DNA from: Acridotheres tristis
Taxonomy: Eukaryota > Chordata > Aves > Passeriformes > Sturnidae
Reading direction: 5' to 3'
Assembly: GCA_037013685.1 (NCBI GenBank)
Contig: CM072892.1
Coordinates: 15,939,501-16,003,500, forward strand
Length of the DNA stretch: 64,000 nucleotides
In this document: positions 14,662 through 27,600 of the stretch, piece by piece
How the letters are laid out: each line of letters begins with the position of its first letter
How positions within the stretch are numbered: the first letter of the stretch is position 1
Translations under genes and position numbers: made by a program
The notes under the pieces: generated by a model
What the model was told of the DNA's origin: nothing
What the model saw: the letters and a program-made list of their open reading frames with translations, nothing else
Databases searched by the model: none

Positions 14662-16479
14662 TACCATCTACCATGTGCTTTATGTTTTTCAGAGGCTGAA
14701 TCAGAAGCACTAAAGCATGTGTCTTATTTTTATTTCGAATTTGATTTCTAAACACTGAATAACATCTAATGTCTTTTGCTTTAGCTTTAGTGACCATCTC
14801 CAGATAAGAACATAGTTTCTATGAAGAGGCTTACAGCTCACACGCAAATATATCTTGAACCTTTTCTTAAATAGATTTCTAAATGGAGCATTATCTTGCT
14901 CTAAGATAAACTTTTGTGGCTTGGAATAACTCTTTGGAATCTCTTAGTGTCTCTTTGCAATATCAGTTTTTGAAGTGTTGACACCAGAAATGTATTTCAG
15001 TAATTATTGCACTAATTCAATGTACAGTGGTAGGAACAATTTCTTGTGTCTATTCAGTGTTCTCATGGTTATGCTTGTCTTTTCAGCAACATGATGTCAG
15101 GAAAAGTTAATGTTCAAGTGATTATCTGTAACAACCCCAGAATTATTTTTTTGACCGACATTTTTTAATCTTGATATATGACTGCATTTATCTGTCTTGA
15201 AAAGCACTTTCAAATGTGCCCACCATACCTAGCAAAATACTTTCATATAAGACTTCATTTGACATTTTAGTTCTTAACTTCATCAGCTTGTGATCCTCTG
15301 CATTTTATCACAAATGTGGAAAACAGTGGGCCAAAACCAGATCCTCAGAATTCCACATTTATGATTCTCTCCTGAGATTATTGAACTCCTAGTCTTAATC
15401 TCTTTGGTTTGGGAAGTACTGAATATGTCTGGTCTTAATTCAAGGGATTAGAGTGTTGGTTTTCTTTTTATGCTGTGATTTCTTGCAATATTATTGATAT
15501 AAATAAGAGTAGTCTCAGTCCTGCATTCTGGGTGGACATAAGTCAGTACCAAAAACAGTCTCCTGATAAGAATTATCCTTCCTGGTGAGATGTAGTATTG
15601 TGCTGCAGTTTCACATCTAGGTTTCCTTTCTGTATTAATATGCTGCCCCTTTTTTTTGTGTATGCATGGCTTTTAAATTATTTCTTTTTTCTTTAATTTA
15701 TGGGCTGTGAATTAAAAATTTCATTAATTGTACTATGATGTGGCTAAATTCTAAAGAATCCACTAATATCCATTAATATTAGTTTTTAAAGATGATAAAG
15801 CACAAAGCCAGTAATTTACATGCTAAACACAATTAGTTCATGTATTTATTTTGACATTGTAAGTGATACCTAACCGGTCACTAGGCATCCTGTCATCCAT
15901 TAAAAATACAATCTGTACCAATAAAAACAAAGCATCAGCACATCACATCCTACAAAAGGCAGGCAGCCAGCTAGAAATACAAAAAAAAACTTTCTCCACC
16001 CTTGCAATCCCCACATGAAATCCCATTGCCCCAGCCACCTCACCTCTTGTCAAAATGTCAAGTAAAGTCAACATCACACCCCAGAGCTGCTAAACCAAAC
16101 CACCACAGGCCATAATTTTTTAAGGCAAACACACTGGTCTAAGAGAGAGAGATGTGGTTAATTTTGGAGCGTTCAGACTTCAGCTCTGGCAGCACATGTT
16201 TCCTTACAAATGGATATGGAGATGCCATCTACCTATTCTCTCGTTCTGTCAGTATCCCAGAGATCTTTAAAACTCATGGCTTGGGGACATAAGGCTCTGC
16301 TCATTGTAGGTGGTATTTCTTAGGAGGCAGAGAGCAGTGCTGTGGATGGGCCATGTGGTTGCTCTCAGTATTCTTCTGGGAAATTAGAAAGTGAGTTGTT
16401 CCCAATTCAAGTCAGATTTTAATTTGTCTGGAGTCCTGCCCAAACTTCTGCCTTTGGAATTAGCTGTGGGAGCAGTAAT

Positions 16480-16543
16480 GTGAATACAGCAACTGGAAAG
16501 ATGGGTAAGAGAAGTGAATACAACTGGAAGGATGGGTGAGAGA
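16480..16543. repeat. Two-unit tandem duplication of about 32 bp
   Basis: A unit beginning GTGAATAC and continuing AACTGGAA then GATGGGT is present twice in succession (16480-16513 and 16514-16543). The first unit has a few extra bases. This is a simple local duplication. Confidence 0.85.
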
Positions 16544-16781
16544 ATATAGATGACCACTAATTTAATAGCACACAGCAGGATAATCAAGAGCTGAAACAAC
16601 TAGAGCCAGCTTTGGCCAAGCATTCCTTGGCAAGAGAAGTTTTGAACAGTGATCCATCTATCCTGCCTTGGTTTCTCTAGTGGGCTTACAAAGTGCTGAA
16701 CAACTGATCTCTCAAAGGAGTCACCCAGAGTCACTAGTCATTTGGGAAAATCTGAATTTGTTCAAAATTATCAGGTTGGAT

Positions 16782-16952
16782 AAACTTTAACATCCTCATT
16801 TTTTTCATATGTAATTTTACAGCAACACTCACAGTCCTATCTGTAAAGGTAAGAAGGGGTGTGAAAAACAGATAATTCTTTTAATTTATCATGGACTACA
16901 TCAATAATTCTCTTTCTGCTTCAGTAACTACCAGAATCTTTGAGGTTCCATG
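16782..16952. repeat. Diverged repeat pair, copy 2
   Basis: Second member of the pair described at 14492-14661, in the same orientation. It shares the same order of blocks, ending in TTTGAGGTTCCATG in both copies. Flanking sequence on either side is unrelated between the copies. Confidence 0.8.
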
Positions 16953-19900
16953 CAACATAGGGTAGAACAGCAACGTTCTGAGTACCATAGAATTTAGCTG
17001 AAAGAAATTTTGATGCTTCTGAGGTCCTCTAGCAGAACTAATAATGCTTTCAGAATGATGGTTAATCTTTTATTTTAGATCTCACTAGCCAATGTAGTCT
17101 GCATAAAATTTCTGAAAAAGTGGTATCTTGAAATGTTCATATAATAGAGGCAGGTTGTACATGAGAGACTACAAGACAAAAAAGTCTGTGACCTGCCCCT
17201 GTTTCTGTTTTGTTAAATGTTCACAGGCTTGTCCTTTAATTCCTTAATCTTGAATTTCCTTGTTAAAATCCAGGTACGTTGGTATTTATCACCAAGTGGG
17301 ATATTGCAGGGTTTTGTAGTCCAGTTTGGTTTATATTAGGACTGGAAGGCATCAAATAAAAATAGACTCACTGTGAAGAGGTCTTGCACGTAAGAGGGCA
17401 AGCCCTGTCCTGAAGAGTTTTAGGTGCTAAACAGTGAGGGAGACTGGGCTATGGCAGAGATAATGGATTTTTATGGATTTTCTAATCCCCGTTTTTTAAA
17501 TAGGAAGCAGGGTGTGATGGAAGATGAAAAGCAAGGAAGAGTTCCCAAAAGGTAAATTCTCAGCCCATGAGCTACAGTGTGGTCAGTGTATCTGTGCTGG
17601 CTCCTTGTCCTGCACAGTAACCACCAGGTATTTAGTCTATCTTCACTGAAGACAGATCTAATTTGTATTTCCTTCCCAATCCACCTCACAGTAATTCTTT
17701 TTTGTTGCAATATACTGAGTCATCTAGCCAAAATCACACGAGGTATTCCCCTAACAGTAGCTATTATTAAAAACTAGACTTGCTGTTTGGATGCAGGTAA
17801 GATTTTCTAGAGATCATGGTGATGAAAGATAACTACAAGCAGGTTTGGTGTAATGAAAATCATCCTTGGATTATCAGTGTTGGGTAACAGCCTCTGATGC
17901 TTTCATGGCACTGATGCTGAAATCATCAAACATCAAAATTCGTTAACATCTTGAATGGAGGGCAGTGGGTTTCTAGGGTTTCTTGCTAGCATGCTCCTCT
18001 TTAATAACTCTTCTGCTCTCCAGCTGATTAGACTTCACTTTGGGGCTCAGATGACAACTCCTTGCAATATTTCGTCCATGGTGAAGACTGTGACACAAGT
18101 TGGGCTGTGCCAGACATGCTCTTCCAAACTTCAGAAAAATGCACCTCAGGGTGCATCCTTGCATTGAGTTAACAGTTTTTTGTTCTCTGAATTTGTCTTA
18201 TCTGCTTTGAACCTACAAAACTATTGAAAATCTATATTAATGTACAATTAGCATCACAGTTTTGCTCAAGTATTGTGTATGACCCATCACAGAGGCAGAG
18301 ATAGTACAAATGGGCTTCGAAGTCCCAGAGCATGAAGACACCTAAGATTTATGCTTAAATGGGACAGAAATAAGCTTTGCAACCACACAAATAAATTATT
18401 CACACCTTTTTGACAGATTGTCGTGTTTGACTTGCAACCTTTTGCAATTTTCCATTCAAACAAAAATGCCCTGTAAGTATTTTAATATAACTTCTATGTC
18501 TATCCATTATAGGCAATCCCTTGAAGTTCTATGGCTAGTTTTCTCCCCAGTAGAAATAATCTGGGATTGTTTGGAGCTTTTTCATTTCCCTTCCAAATGT
18601 CTAGTTTTGACTTTACCAACCACATCTGCTCTTACTGTATGCTGCTCTGTGTAAATGGGCTGGGCAAGACACCCTCTGTCTCCCAGGTCTGATATCCTTC
18701 AAGAAGATACCTAATGTCTGGCCAATTGTTGCACCAATAGTTTTTTCAATGTGCAAATATCTGCTTTCACTTAGTAAACTCATATAATGTGGATAATCCA
18801 GGGCAGACAGCCTGGGATTATACTACCTGTTTCAACTGTGAAGGCTGCTTGACAAAAATACTTTATTTGATTGTATTGGCTGGGTCAGTCAGAGTTTAAT
18901 GGCACCTCATGGTAAGGGGCAATCTTAGAGAATGCCAGACATGAAATACAGAACTGAGTGTGCCCACTCAGGCCTGACCAAGAAGATTTACCAGTAAAGC
19001 TGTTTATACCTATTGGTTGCATAAAACTTCTTTAGTGAAGTCACCAAGGTACTATTCTGTGCAAAATGTGAGGAGTTAAGGTATTCTGCATAGACAACTT
19101 CAGGATCATCAGGTTTTCTGGCAGAAACTCCACAGGAGGCCTCCATTGTAAAAAATGCTGCATTCAAATGGAAATACACTTCCAATACCACCACAAAAGG
19201 TGAAGACTGGGAGTAAGCAAACAAATCTGCTTGTTATTAAGCACATGGAATAGGATCAACATCTTACTTCTCTGGAGTGGAGCTCAAACAACTGCTACAA
19301 GGATGACTTGGGAGCAAAGCCAATCCCATAGGCACCCGTTGCTTTAAGTGAAAGACATTGTACCCCTGCAAGAAAAATGCACCACAGAAGATTGGAGGAT
19401 CTGTCGTCTTCAAATAGTCTTCCTACCATATGTGGTGAGACCATGGCCCTCATTCTGTTTTAGCTTCACCTATTAATATTACTGGAAGCAGGGAACATGG
19501 AAAATGAAAATCTCCTTTTTAAGCTTAGTGCAGATTAAATAAGAGCAGAATTGGCCAGATCCCAAGGTACCACTCCTAAAACAATAAGCAGGCATGACAA
19601 ATAGAAAGCTTTTCCATTTAGAAAACATTAATGTCGTTATTATTAAATTTATGGTTAGATAAAATCTCTGTTTATATACTACCAATTATGTGTGATATGT
19701 TATGAAGGGAGGATCCAGATTTTTAGCCCAATCATAGAAGCAGTGGCAGAACTGAACAACATATTTATGGACCTATATAGTCTAGACTTGTTATCTTACC
19801 CTTTTCCCACTTCCCCCACCATTTTGCCAACCTTCATCTGGCCAATAAATACATGGGAACCAATTTCTGACAGAGTTAATTACCTCTAATTGTCCCCCTC

Positions 19901-20527
19901 TTGTTATCTTACCAGCTTTGACTCACCATAAATTGCTCCAATACAGATGCTGGCAAGATAAGAACTCTAGACTTTCTCCATATGTATAATATGTATGGAT
20001 TTATTTATAATATCTGAACATGTTAGATATACTGCTGTGGTAGACTGGATCAGTTATTTCATGACTGCTAGCATTGTACAGCTGTGCTTGCTGCCTTGGG
20101 GGTAGACACAGAGATGTAATTCCTGCCCTCTGCTGCCTGCTCCAGCCTAGGGCATTGGTGAGATACTTTCAGTCATGACCTAACAAAGTCTGGGTTAATA
20201 AGAATCAGGGGAGGATCAAGGGAGTAACATTGCTACGATGACATAGTGCTTCAGCAGAGGCCAATGCACAGTATGCTGGAATAAAAAATAGTTAGGTATC
20301 AATAAATAAAACATAGAAATTTAGGTTGGCTGGAAAAATGACACAATTTATCTTTTGGCATTTCCATTTCTGACATCTAGAGGCAAACCTGATGCCTGAA
20401 ACATCAGGAAAGATATTGAGCAAGGCCTAATTCAAAATGAACTTCTGACTCTGAAAGGCATTTTTAAGCAGTTAGGTTCCAGGGTCCTGGCTTATATAAA
20501 TGTAGGAATGCTATTCACCTCCTTTAC

Positions 20528-20680
20528 AAAAAAAAAAAAAACCAAACAAAAAACCCCAAAAAAACCAAACACAAAAAAAAAACCCCTAAAAATCAAACCA
20601 AACCAAACAAAAAAAAAAAAACCCCCCAAACAAAAAAAAAAAAAAAACCCCCCAAAAAAACCACCAAAAAAAAAAAAAAC
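20528..20680. repeat. A/C-rich low-complexity tract
   Basis: Runs of A interrupted by CC, CCC and CCCCCC and by AAACC units. Read on the minus strand it is T and G runs. Long open frames on both strands here (Lys/Pro-rich on +, Phe/Gly-rich on -) come from composition and are not genes. Confidence 0.9.
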
Positions 20681-21070
20681 AAGCCCACAACGAAAACACC
20701 CTAAGGGGTTGTAATAAAAACCCAAATACATCAAACCAAATAAAGATGGGAGGAAAATTAAAAGACAATAGTATTATTGTCAGGAAATTGATTCCAGGGA
20801 AGTATATATTTTTTGATCAGGTAAAGGTTGATTTTTGGTTGAACTTTCTGTCTGAAAAATTACAGTGAGATGGTTTGCATTGGTGGGGGTAGGAAATAAA
20901 TTTTTTGGCTGTCTCTGAGTTGTGTTTGTACATCTCTCAAACTCCCCTTCATCTTTTACTTTCGAGTGGGGTTGCACAACCCTTTCAGCAGCCTCTCCCT
21001 GGGACTGAACACTGCCCTATAGCATGGAAATCCCAGCTCAGCGACAAAACAAATGTGGAAGTAACAAAAA

Positions 21071-21235
21071 GAAAAGAAAAGAAAAGAAAAGAAAAGAAAA
21101 GAAAAGAAAAGAAAAGAAAAGAAAAGAAAAGAAAAGAAAAGAAAAGAAAAGAAAAGAAAAGAAAAGAAAAGAAAAGAAAAGAAAAGAAAAGAAAAGAAAA
21201 GAAAAGAAAAGAAAAGAAAAGAAAAGAAAAGAAAA
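21071..21235. repeat. (GAAAA)33 pentanucleotide microsatellite
   Basis: Thirty-three uninterrupted GAAAA units, preceded by five A, lie on the sense strand of FBLN5 and end 247 bp before the exon at 21483. The tract is all purine on the + strand. The apparent ORFs over it (Lys/Arg/Glu repeats on +, Phe/Leu/Ser repeats on -) are repeat translations. Perfect units over this length suggest a young, length-variable locus. Confidence 0.98.
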
Positions 21236-21482
21236 TTAGACTTTTCTTGAGGAGAAAAACTGAAACACTGGGTCACCTGCAAAGCTGAAAGATTTGATGT
21301 GCGTCCTCAGTTCTCACTACCCTCAGATATTTATTATTGTGAATTTTCCTTCAGGCTATGGTCATTCTTTCTACTCCTCCAAACTGATTCCGTGCACAGA
21401 GGTAGTGTACACACTGAACAGTATGAAAAATCTTTTGTTGTTGCTATTTCTAACATTTTCCTTCTGTATTTCTGTGTTGCAG

Positions 21483-21605
21483 ATATAGATGAATGCGCTT
21501 CAGATTCTCATCAGTGTAACCCCACCCAGATCTGCATAAATACTGAGGGGGGCTATACCTGTTCCTGCACTGAAGGCTACTGGCTGTTAGAAGGCCAGTG
21601 TTTAG
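21483..21605 (+). CDS. FBLN5: FBLN5 exon encoding cbEGF2 (human residues 127-167)
   Basis: This 123-bp exon has phase 1 at both ends. It is preceded by a long pyrimidine tract ending TTGCAG and followed by G|GTAAAA. It encodes a 41-residue calcium-binding EGF module starting [12 protein letters not shown] and ending LLEGQCL. The calcium-site residues DID-E, the Asn of CINTEGGY and the aromatic Tyr are all present. The ATG-led open frame that runs into this exon from 21299 is intron read-through: a strong acceptor separates the two parts. The GAAAA tract lies just upstream. Confidence 0.97.
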
Positions 21606-24600
21606 GTAAAATCCTCATGTGATATATGGTATCTGAGTATCTGTGAATGTGTACCTGTGACTCCCTGAAATAACATCACTAAGAACTTTTGGCAAGTACA
21701 CAGTTAAACCTTCAGCTATGTGGAAACTGTCTTTTGTCTCTGTAAGTGCCAATGAGATGTTTGGCAGAGAGACTCCCTCACAGGACAGAACTGTAGATGT
21801 AAATGCCATATGACTAGCATCATAATAGTGTGATAACTGGGCTTTTCATATTCCCAGTCTGAAGGACCCCCTTTCACGTAAGATCAATTGCAAGCATGTG
21901 CGCATAAAGATTTTTGCCCAAGCAGACCTTTGCTTTCCTTACTGTAACAGTGTGGACCTGAAGGGGTCTGTATTTGGTACCAAGAAATGGGACTGACAGT
22001 AAATCCTTAGTCAACCAATTCTTTTGTTTGGGGGTGAGAAAAAAATTACCTCTAGACTGGGTGCCATTTCACAATCTTCCATGCGTTTTATTTCAATTTT
22101 ATTATTTTCCTTGTAGCAATGTCCTGTTCATCTTTTAGCTCAGTCCTGTTGAAAAAAACATCTCCCAACAAACAGCACAGTAAACAAGACTTTCATCTCT
22201 CCTCCAGCCCTTTCCCCTCACTTGACATGCTCATGGGATGATGATGTAGAAGTTAATTTTAGGTACACAGGTAGGACCTAGGAATCAGCATACAACTTTT
22301 TTTAAGAAAACTTGCCCATTATTAGTTTTTTCCCTATAGTGCAGGCTGTTTGGTGCCAGCTCTGCAGAGCTGGACCATCCTGTCACACCTCCACTGGAAG
22401 GAGAATGGGCTTTCCCTGCCCATTTCTCCCTGGAGCATCTCCAGTTACTTTCCAGCTTTCTCCCTAGTACCAATTGGGTGAAGGACTCATTGATGGCTGC
22501 TTTCCTGACTACTGCAAGCAGCTGCTGTATAATTCACCTGGCAGGCACCAGGCTGAGCCCTGTCCAAGCTGGGGTCTGTGCAGCCAGAGCCACTTCAGGG
22601 AGCCCCTGTCTTGTAGTTCCCCTGGGATAAGAAGTCTCCAAGGCCACTGCTCCTTAATAAACCAACTTCTCTTGGGAAAAAATAGCTTGTGCTGGGGAAT
22701 GTACAGGCATATGTGATAGGGTGGGGATGAGGGAGGGAAGGAAGACAGATTCTGCTCTTCATGACCTGCTCTGTTACCCATTTACTTCTCCCAGTTACAG
22801 GCCAAATGAAAGGGTTGTATGCAGCATTCAGGATTTGAACATAAATCTAAAATACTCTCCTGCATGATGGTTATAGCAGAGAACTGAAATGGCTGCATTG
22901 ATGAATTGATTTGAGTACCTGATTATGCTATTTAAAATAGGGAATAACATCCCAGTATTGCCCTATTTAAGTAAGCATGGGGTGGATTATTTCAAGGCAA
23001 TGCAAAAAAGGAAAAGCAAATTGTGTTTAGAGTTGCTATATTTTTCCCTAAATTTCAAAGAAGTATCAGTTTTCCATACTTTATACTGGCTTTGGAGAAC
23101 TGATTTTTGCTGCCATAAAGCAGTAAAGGAATATTTGCTGTAATCAGAGGGCCAAGTTGGGAGTTAGAAACAGATTTTTTTGGTGCACTGTTTGTAGTGC
23201 AGTGGAATTCAGTGGGACCTCAGTGCTGAGTGCAATGCTGTGCTGATCTTTGCTGAGCAGGTACCCCAGGGTCCAGTGGAATTACTAATTACCAATTAGT
23301 GTTAGTAAATCACCGTTACAAAACCTCCACTTCTAGCTGTTTCAATTATCCTGCCCAGGTGCTGAGTTTACACAGAGGAGCCAGTGCAGAGTTATCCCCA
23401 TGACCCACCCAAAGAAGCAGCCGTGTAGAACTCCTTATCCTCAAAATGTAGCATTCTTGAGATAACAGTCCTGCAAAAGACAAAGCATGTACTTAATGTA
23501 ATGCATTGTGTCAGTGCAATGGGGAATTAATTTATTTAAAACCTGTGTTATTTTTGTAGGATTTGGTGAAGCCTGCTGCTGGTGTGCTCACCACCACTGA
23601 CCTGGCCTTTAGGTTATCTTGCTGACTGCATACAATATACTGGGTTTTCTATTGCATAAATTTAGCTTCAAAGCTTTAAAGCAGCCATCTTTAAAAATCT
23701 CCATAAATCAAAAGCCAGTTGATACAAAAGGAAATGTTGAGGCTTTGAAAGGGCAACTATTCCAGGTGTTTCATTTTAGTTTTTAGTTCTGAGGCAAAAA
23801 TCTTCTAGCACTTACCATCTTATATATCTTACAGGATTTTCTTGTGCTCATAGCACTCAGTGGCATGCATTGCTAATGCTGCAATTCAGCCCAAACTGCT
23901 ATTTTCATTAACTTAACTGTTTATACAGTAATTTATCAGTTAAAAATTCATATGAAAAAGAGAATGTGACTATTTGGAAAAAATCTTTCAAAAATATCCT
24001 CACTAAGAAAAGAAGCCTGTAGTAACAAACACTGCTATTCCAGTGAGCAGCTTTGGTATATGTGGAGGCAAAGAAGGTTTCTATTTTGATTCTGCCAAAA
24101 TTTCACTGCAATGTTGGCTGTGGTTGTGCTGGCAGCCTGTGCTGCCAGGTATCCTTTGAGGGAGCTGCTTAAAGGAACAAACTGCGCTGCCTGATTTAAA
24201 CTGAAGATTACAGCAATGACAATCAATTCATCAGACACACTGTAAATGTCAGATGTGGATAAAACCACGTTACCACATTCTACTGGGGAGAGGTATATTT
24301 TAAGTATAACTCCATGTCTGAACGCCTGCAAGTTTGGCTGTTATGTCCATGACCAGTGTGCTGGGTTATTTCTGTGTTATCAGTACTGCTGGCTCAGTGT
24401 GCTGGCTGCTTTGTATCTCACATGGAAATGCAGACCACTCTACTTTCCATCCTTCCACGCACAGATATAGATGAATGTCGCTATGGCTACTGCCAGCAGC
24501 TGTGTGCCAACGTGCCTGGGTCCTACTCCTGTACGTGCAACCCTGGCTTTACCCTTAATGACGACGGGAGATCGTGCCAAGGTATGTGTATGGTAAACCA

Positions 24601-27600
24601 GGGCTGAACCTCTGGCCCCCTTCAGCCACACCCTTAAAACTTGCTTGGTTTTTAGAACACAAATAACCCTCCCAGCATTGCTTTTGAAAACGTTCACAGG
24701 TTTGTCAGACAGGTTTTTCTGTAGTTTTACAGTGCCTCTGAGGGGTTCAGGTGCAGCTGACCAGTGTATCAGAAGAAATATGCAAAGAGGCCCAAGCCTC
24801 AATTCACTCAATTCAGTGGAATTACCAAATTCAGGCACTGAATTTTGTTATTAAAATCTGAGGTTGTGTGACCCAGCTGAGACAGGAAACCTTTGTCAGA
24901 CCAGTAAATCAGAGTCTCTCAAGATCCAGACTATAATCCTAAGCATTAGACCATCTTTTGTTGTGGTGTGCTACCTCAAAGTCAACACAACCTCTTCACA
25001 GTCTCCCTAGCAAAGCAGGGAGCATCTTCCCACATGCTGTGGGAGCAGGTCTGTGCTGATGATGCCCAGAAGTTGTTAGTCCTACAAGGAAAAAAATATT
25101 TGCCTTAACCTGAGGTATCCATAACGACCCCTCATCATTACATTATCTTTCTCAGGAAAATCCTGCTGCATTTTTTCTCAGGTCTGTTATGACAATATAG
25201 GTTCAATGGTTTGCAAATTGCAGGATAAGGACAGAAACAATTGCAATAAAAATTTCGTCCCCATCTTCCATGTTATTTTTTTTATTGAAGATATTCCAAA
25301 AATGCTTCACTTCCACACGTGTTGGGCTTCCAATGTGCTATTCCCAGGCATCAATCTGAATCCAAATAAATAACACTGACTTGGTTATATTTTTTCAGAA
25401 CAAATCATTCTGACTGTGTAGCTAATCTGTTTGAAATGCTCTGCAGTAAAAAGAATGAAAATGGAGTTTGGGGAGAAGTCACTGATGAATTTGGCATTGG
25501 TTTCCCATAGATGTGAATGAATGTACGAGTGAAAACCCTTGCACTCAGACCTGCGTCAACACCTATGGCTCTTTTCTCTGCCGCTGTGAGCCTGGCTATG
25601 AACTGGAAGCTGATGGAGTTAACTGCAGTGGTAACTCTCCAGTTTACTGTTTTGGTTTCTTTAATTACATTAAGTTTACTTTTTCAAAGCTATTGTTTTG
25701 TACATACTTTTTTAAAAGTTATTTGCCTTGGTCCATGGTAGCGTCAGGATAGCTGCAACTCATATGATCTTCTTTCCAGCTAAAGCACTCAGCAAATACC
25801 CAGAAAAGCTCAGTGGAGGAGGGCCATAAATTGTTTTAAAGAAATAAGTTAAATATTCAAAAGCTCCAAGGTAACAGCAAAACATAGGAAAGCACTTTGT
25901 AATGCTGAACAGGAAGTTTTATTAGAGCAAGTAGAGATAGTCCTAGAACATTCTTCCATGATTAAAGAAATACTTTATATAAAGCACTTTTCCATTTGTC
26001 TGTTGAATGCATGTATTTCTCTTGCTCTTAACGACTGCTCACTTCTGCCTGAAATTTTCCCCAGTTTCCCCTGTATGGCTCTGGCTTCACTTTAGAAACA
26101 ATATATGATTTCTTAGTACAGTTATTGCTGACCTGTTCAGCACACAGCAGAATAAATTGCGCTTATGTCACTGTAATTTTTCCTCTCTGTTTTTTCTTTT
26201 TCCTTTATTATTTTATTTTAATTGAAGACAATACTTATTTCTTTGCTTATTGTTCCATCAGCCTGATAAAATTAGAGAATTCAGCCAATATTTTTGGGAG
26301 GAAAAATGCACTGGAAAATACTTGAGTTTTAACTTACAGTAAACAGATGTAACATACTGTTCTGAGAGAGAAGACATGTGAGATGCAGTGTGCATGATTA
26401 GTGTTTCCCAAGATATTTTTCCTGTAAATCTCCTTATTATAAGGGAAGGAACAAATAATAAATATCTAAAGGGTCTTAAGAATTAACATTTAGACTGCAA
26501 TAACTTAGAAGAAGAAAATCCATCAGAAAGCAGAACACTAAGTTAGACTCAGTGGTTTTTTATGTGTTCACCTCCTGAGCTACCTGGGTGTCTGAACCAG
26601 ATAAGTTCATTAAGTTCATTGCAATGCCCAGTGAGGTGGTGCTTGAGCCTCATCCATGTCTGAGAGCAATGCCAGTGAAAGGGTCTTTCCACCATCCAGA
26701 TATAGAGCAGAAAAGGTTTTCCTGACAATCTTGTGCAAGAAAATGTTTGACAAAGAAGGTCAAGTTTCCCAGGATGAGCTTCTTCCACTTCCCAGAAATC
26801 TGAGACAAAATAGACATCTGAGGCTCACGGAGGGAATGCCTGGTTAGGAGGACATTCTTATGAGACACTCAGGATTCAGATTTACTTCAACAGGAGCAGG
26901 GTTATTCCATGGCCTAGCAGCCAACTTACCTTGAACCTGGGAGCCATTCTTGCCCCAATTCAAAGAGAGAGGCAGAGATTTCAATCTGGCTTCCCCAATA
27001 TCATTATTTCCTAACCACAGAGGTCTTCCAAGTGCATTAGATATGGTCTGAAATGACAACCTCCTGTTGTCTGCACATAGTCAGCAGAATGACAGGAGTG
27101 TTCAGGAGCACTGTGGGCTCAACAACAGAAATGTAGGACCCTCAGGGCTCTAAGTCCCTCAGCACCTGACAGCAGCCAAGCACCAGTTATACAAATCCAA
27201 TATGCTGGAGGTGTGGGCTAGCATGCCAGAGGGTGCCTGATATCTCAGTCACTTTATGGAGTCAGCCCTCAGTCCATGTATTTAAAAGAAGGTGTTTATT
27301 TCAGTGAACTCATGGGGGAAACTCACACAATAACAGGACTATGTAGGTGTAGAGTTCCTTTCATCTCCCTTTCGATAATCTGATTTCAGCCCTAAAGCCA
27401 CTTGGATATATTTCAACTTCAAATACTTTCCAATTCATCTGCACAAAACACCAGAAGTGGATAAATGGACTGAGCCCAGTGTAGAAGAAAGGGAAATTCA
27501 GTCTGAAGAGTAAAAGTGATTTGCCCGGGAGAGTCAATATGTCAGAGCTGGGAATAAAACTTGGGAGTTCCTGGCTGTGGCTCTGGCCTTTGTTTCTTTC

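Larger units (their letters stand above)
1..21482 (+). other. FBLN5: 3' part of the large FBLN5 intron upstream of the first cbEGF exon seen
   Basis: This stretch has no exon I can recognise. The next FBLN5 coding sequence upstream should be the long exon with the first hybrid EGF module and the Pro/Tyr-rich linker. I looked for its DIDEC-like start and the repeated PYS-type linker and did not find them, so at least 21.5 kb of this intron appears to lie in the window. It is AT-rich with frequent stops in all frames. It holds two CR1 fragments, a T-rich run, a (TC)12 tract, a diverged repeat pair, an A/C-rich run and a (GAAAA)33 tract, each listed separately. The rest is sequence in which I see nothing specific. 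An unrecognised non-coding RNA or enhancer cannot be excluded. Confidence 0.75.

Noticed and set aside
20492..20768. Phe/Gly-rich and Lys/Pro-rich frames
   Set aside because: They are translations of the A/C-rich low-complexity tract.
20905..21288. Lys/Arg/Glu-repeat and Phe/Leu/Ser-repeat proteins
   Set aside because: They are translations of the (GAAAA)33 microsatellite.
21299..21482. Possible alternative FBLN5 start with an ATG in frame with the cbEGF2 exon
   Set aside because: The frame is open by chance across the intron end. A strong pyrimidine tract and TTGCAG separate it from the exon, and the predicted leader does not look like a signal peptide or known fibulin sequence.
1..21482. 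Search for the upstream FBLN5 exon with the Pro/Tyr-rich linker
   Set aside because: I found no segment with the expected EGF start and linker pattern near good splice sites, so no upstream exon is reported. A reading by eye could miss a diverged one.
24440..24838. 132-codon minus-strand frame over the cbEGF3 exon
   Set aside because: It is a shadow of the FBLN5 exon on the other strand, with no independent support.
26549..27059. Possible repeat or gene suggested by several overlapping frames on both strands
   Set aside because: I could not match it to CR1 or any protein family, and the frames do not agree on a product.
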